Assembly (NCBI GenBank): GCA_022843945.1
Contig: JALHMR010000016.1
Coordinates: 49,168 to 113,167, forward strand
Source: Rhodospirillaceae bacterium
Lineage (GTDB): Bacteria > Pseudomonadota > Alphaproteobacteria > CACIAM-22H2
DNA: 64,000 nucleotides
Reading direction: 5' to 3'
The notes beneath the pieces are model-generated. The model had not been told where the DNA came from. It made no database searches and was given only the letters and a program-made list of their open reading frames with translations. Shown piece after piece: positions 28,094 to 36,513 of this stretch (the first letter of the stretch is position 1; each line of letters starts with the position of its first letter). The position numbers and the translations under genes were made by a program.

Positions 28094-28676
28094 AGAAGGC
28101 GGGATCGGCGCCAAACGGGTCGTAGACCGTCTTCTGGTAGCGGCCGAGAAGCGCCGGGTCACGCGGCGCCTGCGACGGCGCGCTCAGCGGAAGGGTGGTG
28201 CGGTTCTCGTCGAAATATCGCCGGTAGGTGTAGACGACCACAGGGGTCATGGCCTGGCCGACCGCGCAGAACGAGGCGAAGACCACGCCGAACAGCGAGG
28301 CATAGAGCGCCGCCGGGCTCCCCGGAATCACGAGGCCGCCGGCAATCAGGTTGATGATGTTCTCGCCGCCGACCATCAGTGCGCCTGCCGTGCCGAGCGT
28401 GCCGCCGACGATGCAGCCCAGGCTGCTCCTTTCGGAATCGCCGAATTCGGGCGCCTCCGGCGAGTTCTGGCTATTGCCGTTGCCGGAGGGAGCCCCCGAG
28501 GGGCCATAGGACTTGATTGTCAGAACCGGTTCGCGCGGCGCCTGGGCCGCAGTCAGGAGGGGCGTGGTTTCGGTGTATTCCCACAGGGGACGCGGTGCAA
28601 AACTCTGCGCCAAACTCGCCGAACTCGCGCAGACCAGTGCGGCGGCAGCGACGCCCGCGGTAATACCGTATTTCAT
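28083..28676 (-). CDS. secreted or membrane protein of unknown function, coupled to LRAT gene
   Basis: I do not recognise this 197-residue protein. It has a clear signal peptide (MKYGITAGVAAAALVCAS, predicted cut after SLAQ) and a proline/glycine/asparagine-rich linker (about 55-80). Two hydrophobic stretches of membrane-helix length occur near 85-112 and 115-148, with glycines (GGTLGTAGALMVGG). A polar tail ends DPFGADPAFYVR. Its last codons overlap the LRAT start. The arrangement suggests that the two products act together at the membrane. Confidence 0.7.
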   Translation of the reverse strand: MKYGITAGVAAAALVCASSASLAQSFAPRPLWEYTETTPLLTAAQAPREPVLTIKSYGPSGAPSGNGNSQNSPEAPEFGDSERSSLGCIVGGTLGTAGALMVGGENIINLIAGGLVIPGSPAALYASLFGVVFASFCAVGQAMTPVVVYTYRRYFDENRTTLPLSAPSQAPRDPALLGRYQKTVYDPFGADPAFYVR

Positions 28677-28780
28677 ACTCTTAGCCCCTGAGCCCCGAAA
28701 ATAAGAGCTTGGTGACTGTAGCGCCTTGGCTCAGTTCCGGCAATTGTTGCGCTGCAAAATCCAGGCTAGGGCGGGCCGGA

Positions 28781-29281
28781 TTACTTGACTGGCTCGTTGG
28801 CGTAAACCCCCCAGAACTCCGTCCGCGGCAGCCAGCCCTTGAAGCCGCTGGCGTCGAGGCGGCACCACTGGTCCTTGCACTCGACGATCTGGGCCACAAC
28901 CCCCGGCTCAAGCCGGGCGACGGCCGGGGAGTTGATGTCCGCCTGGCGGCGGATAACCCGCAATTCGCCCTGGACGATCGCGTAACGCCGCCCGGACAGC
29001 ATGCTCTGATGCACCCAGCCCTCAGTGCCCTGCCAATCGCGGATTTTTCGCCAGTTCTCGAACTCGGCCAGGACCTCCACGGGCATATGCCGGCGCTGCA
29101 GCACCCATTCGACGGGGTAGCGCACCCCCGGCCCCGTCCGCAGATTGACTTCATCGGAGCGCAGGCTGACGAAGCGCGGCAGGTTGCCCGCCGCGCCGGC
29201 TTCCCGCGATGGCGCTTGGGCGAAGGCGGGGGCCAGAGCTCCCCAGAGCAGGGCCACACATAGGGTCAAGACTCGACGCAT
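28781..29281 (-). CDS. periplasmic protein with two bacterial SH3-type domains
   Basis: This 166-residue exported protein has signal peptide MRRVLTLCVALLWGALAPAFA. Two SH3b-like repeats follow: SLRSDEVNLRTGPGVRYPV with WVHQSML, and VARLEPGVVAQIVECKDQWCRL with GWLPRTEFWG. Such proteins (SH3_4 family, DUF1058-like) are thought to bind peptidoglycan or cell-wall peptides. The ATG at 29281 is chosen because it starts the signal peptide; an upstream extension lacks a plausible start. It is separated from the LRAT pair by about 100 bases and could be co-transcribed with it. Confidence 0.85.
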   Translation of the reverse strand: MRRVLTLCVALLWGALAPAFAQAPSREAGAAGNLPRFVSLRSDEVNLRTGPGVRYPVEWVLQRRHMPVEVLAEFENWRKIRDWQGTEGWVHQSMLSGRRYAIVQGELRVIRRQADINSPAVARLEPGVVAQIVECKDQWCRLDASGFKGWLPRTEFWGVYANEPVK

Positions 29282-29409
29282 GGCGCGGATTATAGGCAAA
29301 GACGGGCCTGCCGGAAGCGCCACCCTCAAAAGAGGCATGTCCGGCCGGTCACACCGCTGCGGCTAGACAGTTACGGCCAAGACTTGTAGGCCTTGCGGCG
29401 GAGGTCTGC

Positions 29410-30390
29410 ATGCTGCGTCCGCGCGTCGTCGTCACCCGCAAGCTGCCCGATGTCATAGAGACGCGGCTGATGGAGCTGTTCGACACCCGCCTGAACCTCG
29501 ATGACCGCCTGATGAACCCGGAGGAGTTGCGCGCGGCGGTGGGCTCGGCCGCGGTTCTGGTGCCCACCGTCACCGACCGGATCGACAAGGCGGTGCTCGA
29601 CGCCGCGGGACCCGACTTCAAGCTTATCGCCTCGTTCGGCACCGGCGTCGATCATATCGATCTCGACCTTGCCAAGGCGCGCGGCATCACGGTCACCAAC
29701 ACGCCCGGCGTGCTGACCGAGGACACGGCCGACATGACCATGGCGCTGATCCTGGCGGTCGCCCGTCGCCTCGGCGAGGGCGAGCGGCTGGTGCGCTCCG
29801 GCCGGTGGACCGGCTGGAGCCCGACCTCGATGCTCGGCCTGAGGCTGGCCGGCAAGCGTCTGGGCATCATCGGCATGGGCCGCATCGGGACGGCGGTGGC
29901 GCGCCGCGCCCGGGCCTTCGGCCTGTCCATCCACTATCACAACCGGCGCAAGGTCGACCCGGCGATCGAGCGTGAGCTCGAGGCGAGCTACTGGGAGAGC
30001 CTCGATCAGATGCTCGGGCACATGGATGTGCTGTCGATCAACTGCCCGCACACGCCGGCCACCTATCATCTGCTGTCGAGCCGCCGCCTGCGCCGGCTGA
30101 AGCCCCATGCCATCATCGTCAACACGGCGCGCGGCGAGGTCATCGACGAGCCGGCCCTGGTACGCGCCCTTTACGCACGCGAGATCGCCGGTGCCGGGCT
30201 CGATGTCTATGCGCATGAGCCCCAGGTCGATCCCAAGCTGGCGCAACTCGATAACGTCGTGCTGCTGCCGCATATGGGGTCGGCGACGCTCGACGGGCGC
30301 ATCGCCATGGGCGAGAAGGTCCTGATCAACATCAAGACCTTCATCGACGGGCACCATCCGCCCGATCGCGTCCTGGCGACGCTCTTTTAG
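29410..30390 (+). CDS. D-isomer specific 2-hydroxyacid dehydrogenase
   Basis: This 326-residue NAD(P)-dependent reductase resembles glyoxylate/hydroxypyruvate reductases. The substrate-binding FGTGVDHID, nucleotide loop GMGRIGTAVARRA, and catalytic Arg (NTARGEVIDE), Glu (AHEPQVDP) and His (LLPHMGSAT) are all present. GGAGG precedes the ATG. It is followed 12 bases later by the GH10-like gene and may be co-transcribed. The exact substrate (glyoxylate, hydroxypyruvate or another 2-oxoacid) is not determinable. Confidence 0.9.
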   Translation: MLRPRVVVTRKLPDVIETRLMELFDTRLNLDDRLMNPEELRAAVGSAAVLVPTVTDRIDKAVLDAAGPDFKLIASFGTGVDHIDLDLAKARGITVTNTPGVLTEDTADMTMALILAVARRLGEGERLVRSGRWTGWSPTSMLGLRLAGKRLGIIGMGRIGTAVARRARAFGLSIHYHNRRKVDPAIERELEASYWESLDQMLGHMDVLSINCPHTPATYHLLSSRRLRRLKPHAIIVNTARGEVIDEPALVRALYAREIAGAGLDVYAHEPQVDPKLAQLDNVVLLPHMGSATLDGRIAMGEKVLINIKTFIDGHHPPDRVLATLF

Positions 30391-30402
30391 GCGGGTGGCC
30401 TG

Positions 30403-31446
30403 ATGACGCTGTCGCGCCGCACTCTTCTCGCCGGTCTGGGGGCGATCGCAACGAGCGCGGCAGACGCCCAACAGCCGCGGCCGCGCGAGGAAGAGCCGCT
30501 GATCCTGCGCGCGCAGCGCAAGGGGCTGATCTATGGCGCCGCGGTGAGCAGCGAAGAACTGGCCAATCCCGTCGTCGCCGACATCATCGCCGATGAATGC
30601 GGCCTGGTGACGCCGCCTGCCGATATAGGCTGGGGCACACTGCAGCCGCAGCCCGGCCGTTTCGATTTCACCCGGGTCGATCGCCTGGCCAGTTTCAGCC
30701 ATCGCCGCAACCTGCTGATGCGCATGCGCACCCTGGTGCAGCATCAGGTGCTGCCGGACTGGATGGCGGAGGCGGTGACGCCGGCCACCGCCGGCCGCAC
30801 GCTGGCCGAGCATATCGGACCGGTTGTTGCCCGCTATCGCGGCCGCGTGCACTCATGGGACATCGCCGGCGAGGCGACCGAGCCGGCGCACGGGCGGGTC
30901 GACGGTCTGCGGGCCTCGCCCTGGCTCAAATCCATGGGGCCGCGCTACATCGATGTCGCCTTCCGCGTGGCGCGTGCCATCGACCGAGACGCGTTGCTCG
31001 CCTACAGCGACAGCGCGCTGGAAGCAGCAACGCCGGAGCACGCGGCGCGCCGGCGCGCTGTTCTCGGATTGCTCGAATGGTTGAAGCTGCGCGGCGTGCC
31101 GATCGATGCGCTGACCATACAGTCGACGCTGGCCGGGCCTTTCGATCCGCTGGCCTGGCGGACATTCCTCGACGAGGTCGCGGGGCTGGGCCTGCGTATC
31201 GTGATTACCGACCTGGCCTTGGTGGAGGGCGAAGATCCCGCGGTCGCGGCCGATCGCCTCGGTCGTTATGTCGAAACCACCCTGGGGCAACGAGCCGTCA
31301 TCGCCGTCATGAGCCGCAGCCTGTCCAGCTATGCGAGCGACGGCGGGCGGTCGGCCCGCGCGGGCTATCCCCTCGATGCTGACCTGAATCGGACGCCCGT
31401 CTGGGCGGCGCTGGCGCGGGCCCTGGACGCGACAGCCGCGCGTTAG
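30403..31446 (+). CDS. Tat-exported GH10-fold protein with altered active site
   Basis: This 347-residue protein has a twin-arginine-like leader (MTLSRRTLLAGLGAIATSA) and a glycoside hydrolase family 10 (xylanase) barrel. Recognisable blocks are DECGLVTPPADIGW, RTLVQHQVLPDWM, SWDIAGEATEP and GVPIDALTIQS. The acid/base Glu157 is kept, but its preceding Asn is Gly156, and the usual nucleophile in ITELD reads Asp270 (VITDLAL). The substrate-site Glu-Asn and Lys are replaced (PPADIGW), and QSH reads QST. Classical xylanase activity is doubtful; altered specificity or a binding role is possible. Confidence 0.78.
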   Translation: MTLSRRTLLAGLGAIATSAADAQQPRPREEEPLILRAQRKGLIYGAAVSSEELANPVVADIIADECGLVTPPADIGWGTLQPQPGRFDFTRVDRLASFSHRRNLLMRMRTLVQHQVLPDWMAEAVTPATAGRTLAEHIGPVVARYRGRVHSWDIAGEATEPAHGRVDGLRASPWLKSMGPRYIDVAFRVARAIDRDALLAYSDSALEAATPEHAARRRAVLGLLEWLKLRGVPIDALTIQSTLAGPFDPLAWRTFLDEVAGLGLRIVITDLALVEGEDPAVAADRLGRYVETTLGQRAVIAVMSRSLSSYASDGGRSARAGYPLDADLNRTPVWAALARALDATAAR

Positions 31447-31449
31447 CGC

Positions 31450-31635
31450 TCAGGCGTAGGTTGCCGTGCGGTCGTGGCGTGCCGGCTCCGCATCGGCCGG
31501 GCCGGGGGCCCGATCACCAATGGGCCAACGCGGCTGAGCGGGGTAGGCCGCCGGACGAAGATGGCCCGGCCGGCGCGATGAGACCGGGGCCTCCCGGCAC
31601 TCGGATAGCGGCTCGAAATACCGTTCGCGATACAT
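31450..31635 (-). CDS. possible small hypothetical protein
   Basis: A 61-residue reverse-strand ORF (MYRERYFEPLSECREAPVSS at the start, then proline/arginine-rich) lies in the 400-base gap between the GH10-like gene and moeB. GGAG lies upstream of the ATG, but the composition after residue 20 is typical of random GC-rich sequence. It is downstream of the moeB terminator, so it would need its own promoter, which I do not see. Apart from this and the terminator, the gap holds nothing recognisable. Confidence 0.25.
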   Translation of the reverse strand: MYRERYFEPLSECREAPVSSRRPGHLRPAAYPAQPRWPIGDRAPGPADAEPARHDRTATYA

Positions 31636-31708
31636 GGCCAAGGTCGCTCCTAAAGACGTACAAACCGCGAACTGCAGCGAAGGTTCCCGCCACGGTTCGG
31701 GGAGGCCA

Positions 31709-31755
31709 CAAAAAAGAACGGGCCGGGTGTCCGGTTGCCCGGATACGCGGCCCGT
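31709..31755 (-). terminator. terminator of the araC-coaBC-dut-moeB operon
   Basis: On the reverse strand, stem ACGGGCCG (31755-31748) pairs with CGGCCCGT (31725-31718), enclosing an inner CCGG hairpin. It is followed by TTCTTTTTTG. It is located about 90 bases after the moeB stop. Confidence 0.85.
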
Positions 31756-31846
31756 CTAGGGGCTGGGGTAACGGTACTGACCTAAGCGCGCGGGTCGGCG
31801 CGCACAAATGACAAAAACTTCGTCGCGGCGTGAGAAAAACTAAAAG

Positions 31847-32641
31847 TCAGGAGGGCTGGTGGCCTGACAGGTCGCGAATGCCAGGAGAGACACCGCAGAG
31901 TGGACAGCCAGGATCGCGCGGCACGTTGATGCTGCGCGTCGTGCCCTCGAGCGCGTCGTAGATCAGCAGCCGCCCGGCCAGCGAGCGGCCGAGGCTGAGG
32001 ATTTCCTTGAGGGTTTCGGTGGCCTGCAGGGTGCCCAGCACGCCGGCGACCGAGCCGAGAATGCCCGCTTCCTCGCAGCGCGGGATGAGATCGGGCGGCG
32101 GCGGCTCGCGGAACAGGCAGCGATAGCACGCTGTCTTGCCATCGTAGGCCTTGAAGGTGGAGAGCTGTCCCTCGAAGCGCAGCAGCGAGGCGGCGACCAA
32201 GGGCTTGCGGCCGAAGTAGCAGGCGTCGTTGAGCAGGAAGCGCGTGGCGAAGTTGTCGCTGCCGTCGCAGACCACATCGTATTCGGCGATGAGGGCGGCA
32301 GCGTTGGTCGAATCGAGGCGCAGCGCGTGCGGCGTCACCCTGATCTCGGGATTGATGGCCGCCAGCGTGAGAAGGGCGCTCTTGACCTTCGTCACGCCGA
32401 CATTGGCTGTGGAGTGGACGATCTGGCGCTGCAGGTTGGTGAGGTCGACCGTGTCGTTGTCGACGATGCCCAGCGTGCCCACGCCCGCCGCGGCGAGATA
32501 CATGAGCAGCGGTGAGCCGAGCCCGCCGGCGCCGACCACCAGCACGCGCGCGGCGAGCAGTTTCTCCTGGCCCTCTTCTCCGACCTCGTCGAGAATGAGA
32601 TGCCGCGCGTAGCGCTGGAACTGGGGGTCGCTGAGGCTCAT
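31847..32641 (-). CDS. moeB: E1-like adenylyltransferase, MoeB/ThiF/HesA family
   Basis: This 264-residue protein adenylates the C-terminal glycine of a ubiquitin-like sulfur carrier (MoaD for molybdopterin, or ThiS for thiamin). The nucleotide motif [25 protein letters not shown], and two zinc pairs (CYRC and CPLC) are present. No rhodanese domain is attached. MoeB and ThiF cannot be separated by sequence here, and no other cofactor gene is nearby. It overlaps dut by four bases. Confidence 0.88.
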   Translation of the reverse strand: MSLSDPQFQRYARHLILDEVGEEGQEKLLAARVLVVGAGGLGSPLLMYLAAAGVGTLGIVDNDTVDLTNLQRQIVHSTANVGVTKVKSALLTLAAINPEIRVTPHALRLDSTNAAALIAEYDVVCDGSDNFATRFLLNDACYFGRKPLVAASLLRFEGQLSTFKAYDGKTACYRCLFREPPPPDLIPRCEEAGILGSVAGVLGTLQATETLKEILSLGRSLAGRLLIYDALEGTTRSINVPRDPGCPLCGVSPGIRDLSGHQPS

Positions 32642-33096
32642 CGGCCGGTCGAACCAAAGCCGCCGCTGCCGCGCCCACTCTCCGGCAGGCGCTCGACCTC
32701 GCTCCAGGCGAGAGCCGTGACCGGCGCCACGACCATCTGTGCGATGCGCATGCCGCGCGTCACGGTGAAATTCTCGTTCCCCAGATTAGCGAGGATGACG
32801 CCGATCTCGCCGCGATAATCGGCATCGATGGTGCCGGGGCTGTTGAGCAGGGTCAGGCCGTGCTTGAGGGCGAGGCCCGAGCGCGGTCTCACCTGCGCCT
32901 CATAGCCTTCGGGCAGGGCGATGGCGAGGCCGGTGGGAATCAGCGCCCGGGCGCCGGGTTGCAGCACAACGTCCTCACCGACAGCGGCCAGCAGATCGAC
33001 TCCCGCGGCGTGGGATGTCGCATAGGCCGGCAGGTCGAGCCCAGCCCCGTGAGTCAGGCGCACGACCGGAACGGTGATGGGCCGCGAAACGCTCAA
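32638..33096 (-). CDS. dut: dUTP diphosphatase
   Basis: This homotrimeric dUTPase of 152 residues contains the five family motifs: [37 protein letters not shown] core (motifs 2-3), [11 protein letters not shown] (motif 4) and the C-terminal [11 protein letters not shown] loop (motif 5). It removes dUTP and supplies dUMP. The coaBC-dut adjacency is conserved in many Proteobacteria. Four-base overlaps join it to both neighbours. Confidence 0.96.
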   Translation of the reverse strand: MSVSRPITVPVVRLTHGAGLDLPAYATSHAAGVDLLAAVGEDVVLQPGARALIPTGLAIALPEGYEAQVRPRSGLALKHGLTLLNSPGTIDADYRGEIGVILANLGNENFTVTRGMRIAQMVVAPVTALAWSEVERLPESGRGSGGFGSTGR

Positions 33097-34301
33097 GGCT
33101 GCTTGAAATGGTCGGCGATACGCTGCGCCAGGCGCCGGGCAACGTCGTCCTTGGGCAGGCGCGGCCAGGTTTCGGCACCGCTGGCGTCGATCAGATGGAC
33201 CGTATTGGCGTCGCCGCCGAAGGTCCCGGTCGCCGCCGAGACATCGTTGGCCACGATCCAGTCGCAGCCTTTCCTGCGGCGCTTGGCGGTGGCGTTCTTG
33301 ATCACGTCCTCGGTCTCGGCGGCAAAGCCGACGACCAGGCGCGGCCGCGCCGGCCCCTTGCCGGACAGGGTCGCCAGGATGTCCGGGTTCTCCGTAAGCT
33401 CAAGGGCCGGCAGCGATCCGTTCTTTTTGATCTTCTGATTGCGTCGCTCACGCGCCCGCCAGTCCGCGACCGCGGCGGCGCAGACCGCGATGTCGGCCGG
33501 CAAGGCGGCCTGGCAGGCGGCCAGCATCTCTTCGGCGCTCTCGATGCGCTTCACGGCGACGCCCGGCGGATCGGCGAGATGCGTGGGGCCGCTGACCAGC
33601 GTGGTGTCGGCGCCCAGCGCCGCCAGGGCGACGGCGATAGCGTGGCCCTGCTTGCCCGAGGACCGGTTGCCGATGAAGCGCACCGGGTCCACCGCCTCGT
33701 AGGTCGGGCCGCTGGTGACCAGGGCGCGCTTGCCGCGCAACGGCCCGCCGGCACCGAGCAGATCTTCGATGGCGGCGACGATGGACAGCGGCTCGCTCAT
33801 CCGGCCCATGCCGGTTTCGCCTTCGGCGAGCTCGCCCGATTCGGGACCGACGCTGCGCACGCCGCGCTGGCGCAAGGTGGCGAGGTTGCCTTGCGTCGCG
33901 GCGCTGTTCCACATGACGAAGTTCATCGCCGGCGCCACCAGGATCGGCTTGTCGGTGGCCAGCAGCAAGGTCGAGGCAAGGTCATCGGCCAGGCCGTGCG
34001 CCATCTTGGCCAGGAGGTCCGCTGTCGCCGGCGCCACAACCACGAGATCGCATTCGCGGGCCAGCCGGATGTGGCCGATCTCGCTCTCGTCGGTCAGCGA
34101 GAACAGGTCCTGGTAGACCTTGTCGCGCGACAGCGTCGCCACGGACAGGGGCGTGACAAACTGCGCGCCGCCCTTGGTCAGCACGCCGCGCACCGCGGCG
34201 CCGCGCTCGCGCAGGCGGCGGATGAGGTCGAGGCTCTTATAGGCCGCGATCCCGCCGGCAATGATCAGGAGAATGCGCCGTCCGTGAAGCATGGCCGCCA
34301 T
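33093..34301 (-). CDS. coaBC: bifunctional phosphopantothenoylcysteine decarboxylase / phosphopantothenate-cysteine ligase
   Basis: This 402-residue Dfp/CoaBC protein performs two steps of coenzyme A synthesis. The CoaC flavodoxin-like half begins [20 protein letters not shown] and contains [11 protein letters not shown]; the CoaB ligase half has [31 protein letters not shown] and NPDILATLS. The ATG at 34301 overlaps the araC stop (TAATG); a second ATG four codons on is equally possible. Confidence 0.95.
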   Translation of the reverse strand: MAAMLHGRRILLIIAGGIAAYKSLDLIRRLRERGAAVRGVLTKGGAQFVTPLSVATLSRDKVYQDLFSLTDESEIGHIRLARECDLVVVAPATADLLAKMAHGLADDLASTLLLATDKPILVAPAMNFVMWNSAATQGNLATLRQRGVRSVGPESGELAEGETGMGRMSEPLSIVAAIEDLLGAGGPLRGKRALVTSGPTYEAVDPVRFIGNRSSGKQGHAIAVALAALGADTTLVSGPTHLADPPGVAVKRIESAEEMLAACQAALPADIAVCAAAVADWRARERRNQKIKKNGSLPALELTENPDILATLSGKGPARPRLVVGFAAETEDVIKNATAKRRRKGCDWIVANDVSAATGTFGGDANTVHLIDASGAETWPRLPKDDVARRLAQRIADHFKQP

Positions 34302-35137
34302 TATACCGCGCCTGTCCCCGGCCGCCGACCGGAGAAGTAGCGGCTGGGCGGAACGCCGAAATGGCGGCGGAACAGCGCCGTGAAGGCGCTGGGGCTGTCG
34401 TAGCCCAGGTCGAGTGCCACGGTGGTCACCTTGTCGCCGGCGGCAAGCCGGCCCAGCGCCGCGAGCAGGCGCGCCTGGGCGCGCCAGCGGCCGAAGGTGA
34501 GGCCCGTCTCGTCGCGGAACAGGCGGGCGAGGGTGCGGGCGCTCGCCCCCACGCTGCGCCCCCAGGCGTCGAGCGTGCGGTCATCGGCCGGGTGGGCACG
34601 GACCGCTGCGCAGAGCCGCTGCAGCCGGTTGTCGCGCGGGCTGGGCAGGTGGAGCGGCAGCGCGGGCAGGGTCCGCAGCTCGTCGAAGATCAGGCCCGCG
34701 ACACGCCCGTCCGCCCCGGTTTCGTCGTAGTGCATCGGCATCTCCACCGCCCGCAGGATGAGCTCGCGCAGTAGTCCCGAGACCGCCACCACGGCGCAGA
34801 TCTGCGGCAAGCCGGAGGTGGCGGCGGGCTCGATATAGAGGGTGCGCATGGCGACCGGGCCGGTCATGACGATCTCGTGGTCGACGGCGGCGGGGATCCA
34901 GAGCGCCCGGTCCGGTGGCACGATCCAGATGCCGTGCGGCGTATGGATGGTCATCACGCCGGACGAGGCGTAGACGAGCTGGGCGCGCCGGTGGCGGTGC
35001 CAGTGGTTCACCCAGCCGTCGGGGTAGTCCTTGGCCATGGCGGCCAGCGGCCGGGGCACGGCCTGGAAGTCATCGGGATCGATGCTGCGGCCGGCGATCG
35101 GCGCCGTGGGAATGGGGGTTTGTCCGTTTTGAGACAT
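34301..35137 (-). CDS. AraC family transcriptional regulator
   Basis: This 278-residue regulator has an N-terminal cupin-type sensing domain (HWHRHRRAQLVYASSGVMTI, then WIVPPDRALWIPA) and a C-terminal double HTH. The latter is RTLARLFRDETGLTFGRWRAQ and VTTVALDLGYDSPSAFTALFRRHFGVPPSRYF. The ligand is unknown. It is divergent from an MFS transporter 71 bases away, a layout typical of a regulator controlling an exporter. It also heads the coaBC-dut-moeB operon. A TATAAT on its own strand (35151-35146) lies about nine bases before the ATG, so its mRNA may be almost leaderless. Confidence 0.92.
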   Translation of the reverse strand: MSQNGQTPIPTAPIAGRSIDPDDFQAVPRPLAAMAKDYPDGWVNHWHRHRRAQLVYASSGVMTIHTPHGIWIVPPDRALWIPAAVDHEIVMTGPVAMRTLYIEPAATSGLPQICAVVAVSGLLRELILRAVEMPMHYDETGADGRVAGLIFDELRTLPALPLHLPSPRDNRLQRLCAAVRAHPADDRTLDAWGRSVGASARTLARLFRDETGLTFGRWRAQARLLAALGRLAAGDKVTTVALDLGYDSPSAFTALFRRHFGVPPSRYFSGRRPGTGAV

Positions 35138-35208
35138 ATTTTGTCATTATAGCGCAAGTGTGCCAAAGCCGGGGAGGGTAAATTTGCGGCCTCACCCGGG
35201 GAGTCGCC

Positions 35209-36396
35209 ATGTCCAAGCCGCTCAGCATGATCGTGCTGCTCAATCTCGGGCACACCTTCGACCATCTGTTCATGCTGATTTTTCCCACCGTCGTCATCGT
35301 CATGGCGCCGGAATTCGGCCTGGCTTACTCGGAGATGCTGCCGCTCGCCCTGGGCGGGTTCATCGCCTTCGGCGCCGGATCGCTGCCCGCCGGCTGGCTG
35401 GGCGACCGCTGGAGCCGCCACGGCATGATGGTGGTGTTCTTCGTCGGCATGGGGGCGGCCTCGATCCTCACGGCCTTCGCGCGCTCGCCTTTCGAAATCG
35501 CCGCCTGCCTGACGCTGGTCGGACTGTTCGGCGCGATCTATCACCCGGTGGGCATCGCCATGCTGGTCAAGGACGAGCCGCGCCTGGGGCTGACGCTGGG
35601 CATCAACGGCGTGGCCGGCAATCTCGGCCTGGCTTTCGCGGCGCTGCTCTCCGGCGCGCTGGCGCATTATTTCCACTGGCGCGCCGCCTTCATCGTGCCG
35701 GGCGTGCTGTCGATCCTCTGCGGCCTGTGGTTCGCGCTTTCCGTGCCGCCGGTCCTGGCCAATGCCGCGCCCAACAAGAAGGGTGCGGTCGGTGCCATCA
35801 AGGTCGATGTGGTGCGCGTCTTCATCGTGGTGTGCATCGCCACCGTGGCGGGCGGCGTGATCTTCAACGCCACCACCGTGGCCATGCCCAAGATCTTCGA
35901 CGAGCGCCTGCCGACCCTGGCCACGACCGCCTTCGGTGTCGGCGCCTGGGTCTGCGTGGTCTATGTGCTGGCGGCCATTGCCCAGCTCTGCGTCGGTCAG
36001 CTCATCGACCGCGGCAGCCTGCGCAACGTCTTCATCGCGGTCGCCGTGATGCAGGCGCCGCTGCTGTTCCTGGCCGCTTCGGTCGAGAACGGCGTGATGA
36101 TCGCCATCGCCATCGCCATGATGTTTTTCATCTTCGGCCAGATCCCGATCAACGACGCCATGGTGGCCAAGTACACCGACGATCGCTGGCGGGCGCGGGC
36201 TTACGCCCTGCGCTACGTGCTGTCCTTCGGCGGCTCGGCGACGGCGGTGCCCCTGGTGGCGCTGCTGCACGGCCGTACCGGCGGGTTCGAGGCGGTGTTC
36301 CTCACCCTGTCGGTGATCGCCCTGGCGGTTGCCGGCGCCGCCCTGGCCTTCCCGCGCCCGCGCGAGGCGCTCCCCGCCGCCGCCCCCGCGGAGTAG
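35209..36396 (+). CDS. MFS transporter (Fsr-like efflux permease)
   Basis: This 395-residue inner-membrane protein has about twelve hydrophobic segments. LNLGHTFDHLFMLIFPTVVI at the N terminus and GWLGDRWSRHGMMV in the loop 2-3 position (motif A) are similar to the fosmidomycin-resistance group of drug exporters, and YHPVGIAML is a further hallmark of that group. GGGGAGTCGCC precedes the ATG. The divergent AraC regulator probably controls it. The substrate is unknown. Confidence 0.88.
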   Translation: MSKPLSMIVLLNLGHTFDHLFMLIFPTVVIVMAPEFGLAYSEMLPLALGGFIAFGAGSLPAGWLGDRWSRHGMMVVFFVGMGAASILTAFARSPFEIAACLTLVGLFGAIYHPVGIAMLVKDEPRLGLTLGINGVAGNLGLAFAALLSGALAHYFHWRAAFIVPGVLSILCGLWFALSVPPVLANAAPNKKGAVGAIKVDVVRVFIVVCIATVAGGVIFNATTVAMPKIFDERLPTLATTAFGVGAWVCVVYVLAAIAQLCVGQLIDRGSLRNVFIAVAVMQAPLLFLAASVENGVMIAIAIAMMFFIFGQIPINDAMVAKYTDDRWRARAYALRYVLSFGGSATAVPLVALLHGRTGGFEAVFLTLSVIALAVAGAALAFPRPREALPAAAPAE

Positions 36397-36513
36397 CCCG
36401 GCGACGCGCTTGGAGCCTGTGTCAGGTCTGGCACGGGCCCCACACTTTGCCGTCGTTCCGGATGCCTCTATCCTGCTGTCCGGCGCGCTGTTGCGCCCGG
36501 GAGCCTGACGCCG

